Shown: positions 54,611 to 64,000 of the stretch, in pieces | How the letters are laid out: each line of letters begins with the position of its first letter | Numbering within the stretch: position 1 is the first letter of the stretch | NCBI GenBank assembly: GCA_002005505.1 | Contig: MVGU01001197.1 | Coordinates: 99,501 to 163,500, forward strand | Direction of reading: 5' to 3' | Length of the DNA: 64,000 nt | Origin: Botryococcus braunii | Taxonomy: Eukaryota > Chlorophyta > Trebouxiophyceae | Position numbers and translations under genes: made by a program | The notes under the pieces: generated by a model | What the model saw: only the letters and a program-made list of their open reading frames with translations | What the model was told of the DNA's origin: nothing | The model's database searches: none

Positions 54611-55088
54611 TGTCGTAGAATGCACAAGTTAGAGAGAATTTCCAAGTTGTGTGAGAGAGAGAGAGACAAGGCCGGATGGCCGACAAGTTGGACGCTCTTT
54701 CCAATTACAAGTAACCCCCACCTCACGGAGCTTCCACTCCCTACTTGTGGTCTACTAAGCTTCCAGATTACCTGAGTGCGTGTCTTCCCGTGGCTTACGT
54801 CTCTATCCGTTCCTTCCCGTGGTTCGTGATCGTGTGTTAACGTTCCTCCAATGGTAGCGCACTAGTCCACCAAACCTCTACAATAGTATCTAAAAAATAT
54901 CCTAGAATCCTACTATGAGAGTAACGTTCATAACTATCCAATGGAATTCGACGGCTAGGAAGCCAAGGCTAGACGCTAGGCACGTGCGTACTCGCGTTGC
55001 TCGTACGACATGTGCGCCACATGTGCGCCTAGGCTAGGGGGTAAGGGAAATGTCCAGAAATGCCGGGAAATCCCTACATTCCATCACA
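54611..55088 (-). repeat. 5' LTR of gypsy F (478 bp)
   Basis: It is bounded by TG...CA, with the primer site on its left and host coding sequence on its right. The length equals that of the X LTR, and the terminal 40 bp (…GGGAAATCCC…CATCACA) resemble X's terminus, but the interior differs. X and F are thus sister families. The matching 3' LTR is outside the window, so the TSD (CCCCG on this side) is unconfirmed. Confidence 0.85.
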
Positions 55089-57486
55089 CCCCGTCCACCT
55101 ACTCAGATCGGCAGTCAGGACTGGCAAGGTATCAACCCAAACCAGCCCCGACAATCGGCAGAAGACATAAAACTCCTTGCATTCGTCTCTCACCTGGAAT
55201 GTAGCGCCCAATGCCTCCTCCATCATGGGATGCTTAGTATCGAACAACCCTCGAGCCTGAAACAACTTGTATGCCCAGTACCCAAACGATTCCTTCACTT
55301 CCCCTTCCGCTATGTTGTCGGGTGGGTTATCCACCAGCGCTCGTGGCCCATACTTGTCGTCATATTTCTCCTCTTCAAAGCTGACAACCACCTCCACTAT
55401 ACGCTGCTTCCCCCCACTTCCCCCCACCCTACGACGGGCCACCCTGAATACAACGTCACCGGCACGCATTGCCACAAGAGTACGCGAGCGTTTCCGCCCC
55501 AAAACAACCCCCATCATCCAGGCGGCGCAAGGGAACACCCCAATGACACTGCTTTCATCACAAAAATGCGGACCGCTTCGTGCCTCATCCATTGTTATGG
55601 GCTCACACTCCCTCAGTCTCACCGGCCACGCCCTCCTTATCATTGCTAGGCCTTTCTTATGCCTGGCCGAATAGATCACTACCGGGCTGCATTGTTCCCT
55701 TGTACGCATCTCCCCTCCAGGCTTAGCGGCCCAGTACTCTGTGCCTATCGTATTAATGTATCCCCAGTTTGTCCTAAACGCATCGTACGACGATGTACGT
55801 GCCCTCGTCCACAACCTAAAGGCCTCCCACTCGTAAATTGTAGGGGGGAATTCCTCCAGAGTTTCTTGGAAGCCTGGGACATCCATCCCATACTTCCACA
55901 TGCAGAAATGCGCCCATGCGTAAGTACGATTGAGACTCGAGTTCTCTGTCGTGGATGCCAGCACATTGTTGCCAAGGGCCAGTAAGGGTGAATCCATGAA
56001 TGCCAATAGAGTCCCCTGCGGGATCTGGGACTCAGCAAGCTCCTGCGCTTCCACCCGTAAGCGCACTACAAGACTCCTAAAGTACATACTCTCTGGGGTG
56101 CGCCCGCGCATTCCGACCCTACCGTACGTCCCAGCAGCCCCGTTCGCCTCACCTCCTGGGGCCTTCCTCCCAGACTTGGTTGACTTGGTTATGACAGGAG
56201 CCGCATTCGCTGCCTTGCCGCCATCCGTTGACGACACCAGACCCTCCGACGTGCCTGCCAATGCATAGACGCAGTCAGCGCAGGCCAACAGACAACACCA
56301 GACACCCCGTGCCCAACCCCTGCAGCAGTAAATGCGCACACACAGCTGCCGTTCGCACGTTGCGAAGCCCACACGCAGCCACGGCAAGAACATACAACAC
56401 CCCCCATCCCTCTTACTCCCTCCGGCCATCCCCTCACTCACACAATAAATATTGCTGGCGAAAAGGCCAGCTTCAGCCCCGGCCTTTGGCGGTACGTGAA
56501 GGTGGCGTGAGTCGCAATTGGGCATTAATGGTGATGGTGACTGAGTAATGGAAGACACGATAGGGAATGGATGTCCTCTGTTATTGTCCATGAGACGTCG
56601 CCTATAAAGGCGTCTGGCAGCACACGTGGTTGATGACGGGGCAGAAGTTGTAAAGGTATCCCCTACAAGGCTTGCGGGTAGAGGCGATGAAGGAGCTTGA
56701 TGTCCCATTGCACCTCGAGCAATGCGAGCTGGAGGTGCCTTGCGAGCAAGGGGAATCCTGACTTTAGGAAATAGATACCCCCTCTTGTTATCCATGAGAT
56801 GACGTCGGGAAAGGCGCCTAGTAGTTGAGGTATTCCCCGGAAGAGTTGGCAGTGGAGGGCATAGAGGGATATGGGAGGATGTTTGCAAGCCACCATGTCC
56901 CATTGCACCTTCAAACAGAGTTCCTAACTGTGAAGCAGCAGCCCTTAACTCGTGTGCGTCCACCTCAGATATACCACCCCTTCGATGATGATGAGATTGG
57001 CGTATGGCATCCCCAATTCCCAAGTTCTCCCTGCTTACACTGTCCCCTAAAGGGATAACTCTGTTCGAGTCTTCTCCATGACCTGCACAACATGCTTGCA
57101 AGTAAGGCACGTTCATGACATCAATAGTGTTTCGCACGCTGCAACTTAAGAGCAAAGATAGTACCTGTTGAAGCCTCCATATGAGAGGCAGGTGAAATGC
57201 CAGCTGCAAACACCAACATAAGATGAAATAATTACTTAATATGTCTCAAGTATTGCGTATCAAGAGTGGTGCGAAGGCATTACGGCACGGGCAACGATGT
57301 ACGTAGGATGGATCATAGAAGAAGTAAATACATACCCTCTCGACAGCGCGCCTCAGAATCTCGAGTATGCTGGTCGACCCTCTGCTGATTTCTAGCAGCC
57401 AAACTGCTGGGTGTTATATTTACTACAGTACTCTGGGGTTCCATGGGTATGGCGAGTAGAAGGAACACCGATATTAACAACACCAT
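55089..57486 (-). pseudogene. Host gene 1: intron-containing gene with tyrosine-recombinase-like block, truncated by gypsy F
   Basis: The model on the minus strand has exon 1 57486-57336 (ATG start, then GTATGT), exon 2 57203-57165, exon 3 57082 to about 56444 and exon 4 56254-55089. Phases agree throughout (665 codons). Introns end in CAG; the last one (about 189 bp, start GTGTGAGTG) is less sure. Exon 4 first has a helical region like the core-binding domain of tyrosine recombinases (S-L-N-R-T-Y-A-W-A-H-F...). Near 55440-55515 follows G-R-K-R-S-R-T-L-V-A-M-R-A-G-D-V, which lines up with the usual G-x-R-x-x-x-L-x-x-L-R-x-x-D-V box that holds the first catalytic Arg. The H-x-x-R and Tyr parts would lie beyond the F insertion. 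N-terminus M-V-L-L-I-S-V-F-L-L-L looks hydrophobic; the true start may be further upstream. Confidence 0.55.
56540..56935 (-). repeat. Diverged tandem duplication inside host gene 1, exon 3
   Basis: On the minus strand the motif G-A-M-G-H is followed about 40 residues later by R-R-L-x-R-R-x-L-M-D-N-x-R-G-x-x-F-P, and both recur (first near 56910 to 56770, again near 56710 to 56570). The DNA copies are roughly 190-210 bp and quite diverged. I do not recognise the module. Confidence 0.65.
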
Positions 57487-58019
57487 TGCCCGCTTATCGG
57501 AGACCTGACAGTTACCGTTGAATTCACATACATGCGGTTCCCCAATTTCATTTCACTTAAGTCAAGTCAAGGGCCCCACGACGAAAGCATCGGCATATCG
57601 AGTTTGACATACATATCTCGGAGATAACAATAGTTGCAAGACGCATAAGCGATATGAAACAAATACTGAAAGGTTTGAAGGAATCCGGTAGGCATTTAGA
57701 ATGGGGCCAAGCTTGTTGTTGTTGCTGTTGTTTGGAGGTTGCACCGCGAAGTGAGTCCTTCGGAAGCATCCGTTCCAAGCTGCAGTAGTCCTTTCGTGTA
57801 CGGATGTACCGCTGAGCTCTGGGCGCTCCTTGATTCTCGAGCTCTCGACGCTCCATTTCCTGATTTGTACCGCTGAGCTCTGGGCGCTCCTTGATTCTCG
57901 AGCTCTCGACGCTCCATTTCCTGATTTGTACTGCTGTGCTCTCAGCGCTCGAATGCTGCGCTCTCGTGCGAAATCGTGTGAAGCATATAGCCCGGCGGGG
58001 CCGGGGCAAATAACCCACT
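57487..58019. other. Stretch between host genes with a 61-bp minisatellite
   Basis: Units begin at 57805, 57866 and 57927 (third partial), each starting TGTAC(C/T)GCTG. On the minus strand one frame is open through 57557-58018 with a poly-Gln run (57705-57725, TTG repeats on plus). It could hold a further exon of host gene 2 or the 3' part of it, but no splice model is convincing. Confidence 0.6.
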
Positions 58020-58038
58020 CACACAATAACCCACTCAC

Positions 58039-58232
<194 letters not shown>

Positions 58233-59350
58233 ACATACCCCAACGGACAGACAGCTCGCACCCTTCACACACACCTCTTACCTTTCACAGCGTGCATCAC
58301 TGCTGCCTTGGCCTCAGGGGCCTCACAAGAGACCACCCCGTCCAGGTTCCCGCCAGCCTTAGGTGCCACAACCGAGGACGCCGCACCTGCAGAGCCCCGC
58401 TAATCCTCCTCAAACGACCAGGGCTGCGGCAAGTGCCTCGTCAGGAGACAGCCACAACTGCCCGAAGCTAAAGCTGCCTCACCTGCTGAGGCGTCAATCA
58501 CAGCCTGCTTGCCTCTCCGAGCTGGAGGGTGGCGCGCCCTGCCAGGTCTGGTACCGGTCTGCGGTGGCGGAACCCCTGACGACAGCCCTGCCAAACCCAC
58601 GCACCCCCCTGCATGCCTTCTGCCCACAAGCCGAAAAGGAACCGAAGCAACGCATGCCAGATCGCACCCATGTCCACACGCCCCCCCCCCCACGCACCGC
58701 ATACCCCGCGTGCCGGCACCCGCACACTCCCGCACACACCCCCACCCACAGCGCATGCACGGCCGCAGGGGCACACAACCCCACGCACGCCCCCCTCCCC
58801 CACACGCACCCACCCGCACCCACCCGCCCCCCATGCAACCACGCACGCTCCCGCGCACACCAACCACACACACCCCCCCCCCGCACATCCGCACTGCGCG
58901 TGCACACACACGCACACGCACACACCCACGCACCATCCGTCTTGTCCTTCGCCGCGCTCTTCTTCACAGCCCGTTCCTCCGCATCCTCCTCTCACATGGA
59001 TTCGTCCCCTGTGCCTGCACAGTGCCCCAACCATCAGTCCGCAGACCGCCCAATGCCTGTGCATAACCCCAATGCTGCAACCAGGACAACGCCTCAACGC
59101 CACTTCCAAGACATTCCCCCTCACCTGCACCTTCGCCGTGCTCCCCCCCATCTTCAACGGGCACTCCCTCTTCGAGCGCCTGCAGGAATTTTGCTTTCCC
59201 CTGCTCCTCCCGCATGTAGCCATCTGTACCCATACTCTCACTTGCTGCCTGCGCCCCCCCCCCCCCCCCCGAGGCACCCGGGCTGGATCCCTGCCACGAA
59301 CCTGCAGCCCCCCCCCCCTCTCAGTACAGCAACAACTTCCACACCCTCAC

Positions 59351-59605
59351 TGTAGCATTTCCTAGGGTACAATGCTCTAGTATGGTCCTTGGCATTGCTC
59401 ATTGACTTGCCATGTGATCTGGGTTCGCAGTACAACCTCGCTCAGGTAGTTCGCTCGGTTGCCCGACTACGCGTCTGAGGCAGTACAGTATAATTCAACC
59501 CACCCTGGGTTTAAGAGTGGGCTTGCGAATCAATCATGTAACACTCTTTCCAAGCACACCACAAATTGTCTGATTCCTAAACCTCTTCCGCTAAGCTATA
59601 CTACA
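59351..59605 (+). repeat. Solo LTR of the gypsy E family
   Basis: It is 255 bp, differing from E's LTR by one base that I can see (TACAATG for TATAATG). It is flanked by CTCAC on both sides (59346-59350 / 59606-59610), a clean TSD. It lies in an intron of host gene 2. It arose by LTR-LTR recombination of a full insertion. Confidence 0.96.
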
Positions 59606-59933
59606 CTCACAAGCACTAACTCCCACACCCTCACAAGTAACACCCTCACACCACAGACCCACCTTCAGGACCTCCTGCCAGTCCGGATCCTCGCAGCACA
59701 CCCGCTTCTGCGTCGCCCCTTCCAGAATCGTCCAGGCACCCAAACCTGTTCCCCAGCTCCAACTCGAACCCCGAACTGCCTGCCCCCCCCACTGCCCTTT
59801 CGCGTGCGCTTCGCAGGTTCAAATCCATCGGCTTGCTCCCCGACACATCCTGCACAGACCGGCTCCTCTTTTGTTTCGAGCTTCGCTTCGAGGGTGAAGA
59901 CGTCGGGGAGGCTCTCGCTGCCAGTCGGCGCCC

Positions 59934-60098
59934 TGTAGCGCGCCGGTAGGCAGACGGTGCCGGGGCTCGTCCCCGCACATGCCGGGCGGTACATTGGTAC
60001 TGGGTGTAGCCTCGTAGGCTCGCACAGTATATGGTATGGTGTTCGGACCATACTAGCACTTTCGTCGGTGCACGGCCATCCTTTGCAAGAATATTACA
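59934..60098 (+). repeat. 5' LTR of element Z
   Basis: It runs TGTAGCGCGCCGG to GAATATTACA, with hairpin GTATGGT/ACCATAC at 60034-60053 (loop GTTCGG). Confidence 0.93.
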
Positions 60099-60115
60099 TT
60101 TTGGTGGCCCATATC

Positions 60116-61236
60116 CAAGTCGGTGGACTTGCGATGTTGGTTGTTGATCCCGCTTGACGCTTAAGTGTGTCTTGCGGATGGTGTCGATGCTTAAGTGTGT
60201 CTTCGTTCCTGCCTGTCGTCGTATTTGGGTTGTTTCCCACTAGATCGACGGATCAACAACACCTTGGTATCACCTTCACGGACTTTGGTTGGGAGAATCC
60301 GTTCTTCGCACCCATGTAAGTTCGGATAACGGGGATGGTTCTGGCCTACGAAGGTCGACGCCGAGCTTGGTGTGTGGATCCAAGCAAGAAAGTTCGGATT
60401 TTTCTGTAATCTTTCTAATGGCGTTTGGCTCCGCCGTTTCCGTGGGGACGGTGGGGGAGGAAGGTGGCACTTCACGATGGTGAGTGTGCGCTTCCCCTCG
60501 TTTGGTTTGCTTTGGGTTGCTAATCCTTTGCAATTGTTTTTCAACTTGCATTGCCTTATAATTTTCATTAATTAATGAAACTTTGGTGTTTCGAGCATAT
60601 CGTTGGGATTTCTGTGGTAAAGTGTCAACTGTTTCCAGATGCCGATCTTACACGGATATGACGAGGTCTTGCTTTGTTGATTGGCGCCGAGTAGCATGGA
60701 GCTGAAAATGCTTTCTATTTTCACAGTCTCTTTTAGTGCTCGGTTTGCTTAGTACTGCATTTATGGGGCCGTTGGAAAATGCCATAAATGTGGATTGAGC
60801 TTTGCATGCTGGTTTTGCTTCCATCATTGCTTAATGAAGGATTTGTTCTTTTGTGTTGCGGCACATTAGACACTTCTTTTGTCTGCCTGGCCCAGTTGCC
60901 TCTGCTCCTTGCCTGGCATTGGTCCATAGACCCGTTCACCACGTGGGCCTCGTGGTGGGCAACGTGTCTTTGGGGGAAGGAGAGAGGGAGAGAGGAAGCT
61001 TACGCTGGATAGTGAGAAGAGAAAGAGAGATGAGGCTTACGTTGGGAGGTGAGAGCTGTGTACCCCATAGGGGAGTGACCATATGATGACGGCCTTTGGC
61101 TGATGGTTGCGCTACAAGTTCCACGAGGCGTTGAAGTGATTCTCTAGGGTGTCTTCTCACATAAGGCATAAAAGCAACTCTCTAGACATCTCCTCTTAGG
61201 ACCTCGCAGGAGCTTGGTCACCTAGGAGGGGGAGAA
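60116..61236 (+). other. Interior of element Z without genes
   Basis: The longest ORFs (125 codons at 60568-60191, minus strand) have no motif. The sequence is T/G-rich on the plus strand and differs in composition from the flanking C-rich host introns. Confidence 0.6.
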
Positions 61237-61401
61237 TGTAGCGCGCCGGTAGGCAGACGGTGCCGGGGCTCGTCCCCGCACATGCCGGGCGGTACATTGG
61301 TACTGGGTGTAGCCTCGTAGGCTCGCACAGTATATGGTATGGTGTTCGGACCATACTAGCACTTTCGTCGGTGCACGGCCATCCTTTGCAAGAATATTAC
61401 A
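61237..61401 (+). repeat. 3' LTR of element Z
   Basis: It looks identical to the 5' LTR and is followed by CGCCT, then host exon sequence. Confidence 0.93.
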
Positions 61402-62055
61402 CGCCTCAATATGCCTTGTGCCTGTTTCAGCACCGCAGCGTCCTCCTTACTGATGGAGGCTTGCAAACCGCGCCCCTTGCTATCCCCTGAGGAGCTGCTC
61501 CCGCGCGTTGATGGCGGAGTGCTTGCTGCCGGCAAGTACGTCGGCTGCCCGACCAGCGACCCGCTCACCCGTTCTGAGGCCTTCACAATAGGGCTCGGCA
61601 GAGCCTGGCTCGGCCGGGCCGCCTGCGGAGAGACAGGGGCAGCCTGCACTACACCAACAGGCCTCAGCCCAAGCGGACCTTGGTGGAGCACCCACCACTC
61701 CTGCTGCTTCCCATCCACGACACGCCGCAGCATCCCGTCCCACGGATGCTGGCCCACATCCCCAGCCTACAAATTTACCCACACGCACAAAACAGCACAC
61801 CCCCCACACCCCCACCCCCAGGCACACAGTGACCCTGCTCCACAACTTTTGGAACTGCATCTGGTGACGCCATGCACCCCAGCAAGACACCTCCCATTGC
61901 CACGTACCGTACTGAGACCAACAGTTGAAACAGCACTGGTTGAGGCCAGCGGCAAGACGGCGGGCCGCGGCACAACAGGAGCCTGCTTGCAACACACAAC
62001 CGGTAACCCCAGGCAGTGAATACCCCCGCATCCACAAACCTCAGGACCCCCTCCC

Positions 62056-62111
62056 CCGCACACACACACCCACACGCGCATCCACACCGCCACACACCTG
62101 CGCACGCCCGT

Positions 62112-62179
<68 letters not shown>

Positions 62180-62286
62180 ACTCACACACACACACACACA
62201 CGCCTACACACACGCGCACGCGCGCAATCTAACACAGGCACACACGCACACACACACCCACACCCGCACGCCCGCACACGCGCGCA
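62056..62286. repeat. CA/TG microsatellite, second tract
   Basis: A (CA)n run, pure at 62114-62176, with CG-containing variants around it, in an intron of host gene 2 between exons ending at 62392 and starting at 61982. Confidence 0.95.
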
Positions 62287-62743
62287 CAAACCCCCCCCCC
62301 CACCACCCCCGCACACCTAGTCCCGCCCCCCAGCTCCATAAGCACACGCCTGCCCCCCACGTTCGGAGCCCTGCCTCCCGGGCCAGCGCACCGGTGAGGC
62401 ACGCAAGCCGCCTGTAGGTTCCCCGCCGCCAACCCTGCCCATCATGCTCAAGTGCCGGGGGACAGCTCGGCAGTTTATCTCAAGCACATCCTGGCACACG
62501 CGTCCCGTGGTCCTCTGCAGCTGCACCACGTTCATGTCTTCCCGAACACGCACCCCCGCAAATATCCCCCGCTGGCCCTGCTGCAACTCTTGCTGCTGCC
62601 ACAAGCACACTAGCCTTCTGCCCTTTTCACCTGCAAGTGCCACCAATTCCCACCGCAAAACCCTCACCGCACCACCCGCCGGCCACCTCCACAGCGAACC
62701 TGCGATAACATCAACAACACCTCCCTTTGCCACCTTCACATAC

Positions 62744-63172
62744 CTGGGTCTGCAGGCATGAAGATCTGCACAAACACGTTTCCGCCCATCACCCGCAAAA
62801 CAGCGATGGTCAGCTGATGTGCCGAGGCAACCAACTCGGCCATAGCTGACATGTCAACATCCGTCTCTGAATCCCGCAAAGCCTCCACAGCCTGGCCCAA
62901 ACACGTGCGTTAGGCCCCTTCCACTACATCTGCCACTTGCCTGTTCCACTTCCATACTTGACGAACAATCCGGGCTCTCACCCTTACAAATTCCTCCGAC
63001 ACGTCGGTGCCTCCACGTATCCTTTGCTTCCCAAAAATCTGCAGCTCCTTCCGCAGCAGCCGCTGTGTCCCGTGCATATCGGCACCGTCTTCCTCCATGG
63101 CAGCTTGCCAGTGCGGGGGCAGCGCGCCACCCACGACCATCCCTGTCAACACGCCATACATCCCGCAATTCC
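62744..63172 (-). pseudogene. Host gene 2, exon 3 with in-frame TAA
   Basis: The acceptor is GTCGCAG at 63173 and the donor GTATGT after 62744. The frame reads M-E-E-D-G-A-D-M-H-G-T-Q-R-L-L-R-K-E, then V-E-G-A, stop, and continues with L-G-Q-A-V-E-A-L-R-D-S-E-T-D-V-D. The same frame carries on into the next exon (phase 1 to phase 1), so the stop looks like a point change in real coding sequence. Confidence 0.6.
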
Positions 63173-63698
63173 CTGCGACGCCACCGTCCTACGCAGGTTC
63201 AAGGCCCATACACCCCCCCCCCTAGCCTCCCTCCACACCCAAACCCAGATATCGGCATGCCGCCACCACAGGGGCGCACCATCCCCTGTAACGCCCACAA
63301 CGTCGCATGCGGCATACTCCGCCAACACACACGCAGCAGGCTTCACCGCCTCGCACTCCCGCGCGAACCCCTCCAGCAGAGCCTCAGCGCTGGCCCCATA
63401 GTTCTGCCCCCCCTACCTTGTCAGCACCATCACCCACAGCCACTACCAACACTCTGCCAGCACAAACTCGCATGCCCCTACCACGTACCTGCAGGTACGC
63501 CGCATCCTGTTGTGTGGCATATAAGGCCACACCCCCCCTTTCCTGTGCCTGTGCCCCACCTTCCGCGCCTATCCCCTTTAAGCCATCTACAATTTCTCCC
63601 CATCTGCAGGCCCTGTCCAAGTGGATGCTGGCTGGTGCCTGCTCTTCCAACCAGAACTTGTTGCTGCCACATACTGTCAAGTGCACTATCCATGTGCG

Positions 63699-64000
63699 CT
63701 GAAGCCCAACATGTAAGGTGGCGACCGTAACAGTTTCCATTGCTTTCAAACCGGCAATCATTCATGATCATGATGCTTGTTACAAATCCAATGTATGTTT
63801 ATGGTATATGGTACATGGGCCAAATGGGCCAGGCTGCTAAACTACGCGTATAGTAATTAATATTCTTATATGTACCTCCTCGTTTTTCTATGAGGAAAAT
63901 GATAGGATAATGTACATTGGCCCTATAGGGGATAGGTTCCTGTACCAGGGGATCCTAGGTATGGGATAGGTTCCTGTACTACACGTACAGTCTTATCTGT
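63699..64000. other. Right edge, AT-richer, no gene seen
   Basis: The first exon of host gene 2 may extend to the ATG at 63761. Beyond it the sequence is AT-rich, with a short imperfect repeat GGGATAGGTTCCTGTAC at 63939 and 63964. No ORF or element end is recognised. Confidence 0.5.

Larger units (their letters stand above)
5926..55088 (-). mobile_element. Gypsy F: minus-strand Ty3/gypsy chromovirus, split by C and by G
   Basis: F can be rebuilt from two parts: 54246-55088 (5' LTR, primer site, start of gag) and 5926-11165 (rest of gag, pol, 3' region). Removing copia C and one CCACC copy rejoins gag exactly in frame. The 3' LTR is outside the window, beyond G. F is inserted in a coding exon of a host gene at 55088/55089. 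F pol carries an in-frame stop and a one-base deletion, so this copy looks dead. Confidence 0.9.
59934..61401 (+). mobile_element. Element Z: short non-autonomous LTR element related to gypsy Y
   Basis: The element is 1468 bp with 165-bp LTRs at 59934-60098 and 61237-61401 that look identical. Flanks CGCCC / CGCCT are a TSD with one mismatch. It keeps a Y-type primer site (TTTTGGTGGCCCATATC at 60099-60115) and a Y-type polypurine end (CACCTAGGAGGGGGAGAA before 61237). The 1138-bp interior has no gag or pol motif. The LTR shares termini and hairpins with Y but differs at many bases, so Z likely uses the proteins of a Y-like relative. It sits inside a coding exon of host gene 2. Confidence 0.9.
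58282..63698 (-). pseudogene. Host gene 2: multi-exon gene of unknown function, interrupted by element Z
   Basis: Exons that join in phase (minus strand): 63698-63489, 63403-63280, 63172-62744, 62630-62392, 61982-61908, 61766 to 59663 (with Z inside), 59244-59125, 58990-58934, then less certain pieces near 58565-58480, and 58386-58282. Donors are GTACGT, GTGCGC, GTATGT, GTGGGT, GTGAGG, GTGCGT and GTAAGA; acceptors are mostly CAG. The peptide is Ala/Gly/Gln-rich with charged helical parts (for example Q-V-W-K-W-N-R-Q-V-A-D-V-V). I recognise no domain. An in-frame TAA at 62912-62910 sits in the third exon. Together with Z this makes the copy a probable pseudogene. It may continue into host gene 1, but the junction is not resolved. 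Confidence 0.55.

Noticed and set aside
57557..58018. 153-codon minus ORF with poly-Gln as a separate gene
   Set aside because: It is mostly the 61-bp minisatellite, readable in more than one frame; it could be an exon but there is no supported splice site.

Overview
The window is almost entirely a nest of LTR retrotransposons inserted into one or two intron-containing genes on the minus strand. It is eukaryotic nuclear DNA. Copia-type primer sites matching the anticodon arm of initiator tRNA-Met, Ty3/gypsy elements with C-terminal chromodomains, short introns of GTGAGT/GTGCGT...CAG type, long CA microsatellites and poly-C tracts together suggest a green alga, most likely volvocine-like. That assignment is an inference, not a match.

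Layout by insertion level, from LTR ends, target-site duplications (TSDs) and rejoined reading frames. Level 0: host exons on the minus strand at 55089-63698. Level 1: F, a minus-strand gypsy element (5926-55088), interrupts a gene with a tyrosine-recombinase-like block. Level 2: inside F lie copia element C (11166-54245, TSD CCACC, inside F gag) and, on the left, a 3' piece of gypsy element G (5238-5925). G in turn carries minus-strand copia A (1-5237, running off the window). Level 3: inside C lie gypsy E (11831-18156, TSD ACAGG), a defective copia D (19131-24152), gypsy Y (27083-33026, TSD ATAAT) and gypsy X (34235-53031, TSD GTTAG). Level 4: inside X lie copia B (34677-41687, TSD AAATG) and Y2, a second copy of Y (46186-52129, TSD CCCAC).

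Elements E, Y and Y2 have full-length genes and LTR pairs that look identical by eye, so they are recent and perhaps still competent. Copia copies A, B and C encode one Gag-Pol of about 1737 residues, each copy broken mostly by one-base changes in homopolymers. F, X and D are decayed. The families appear to make Pol in different ways: copia uses one ORF, E and F look like stop-restart, and Y has an in-frame UGA followed six bases later by a strong hairpin, a candidate readthrough signal.

The right end (57.5-63.7 kb) holds a minus-strand gene of unknown function whose exons can be joined in phase. It is cut inside one exon by Z (59934-61401), a short non-autonomous relative of Y, and carries a solo LTR of the E family (59351-59605) in an intron. 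Repeats there are CA microsatellites, poly-C tracts and a 61-bp minisatellite.
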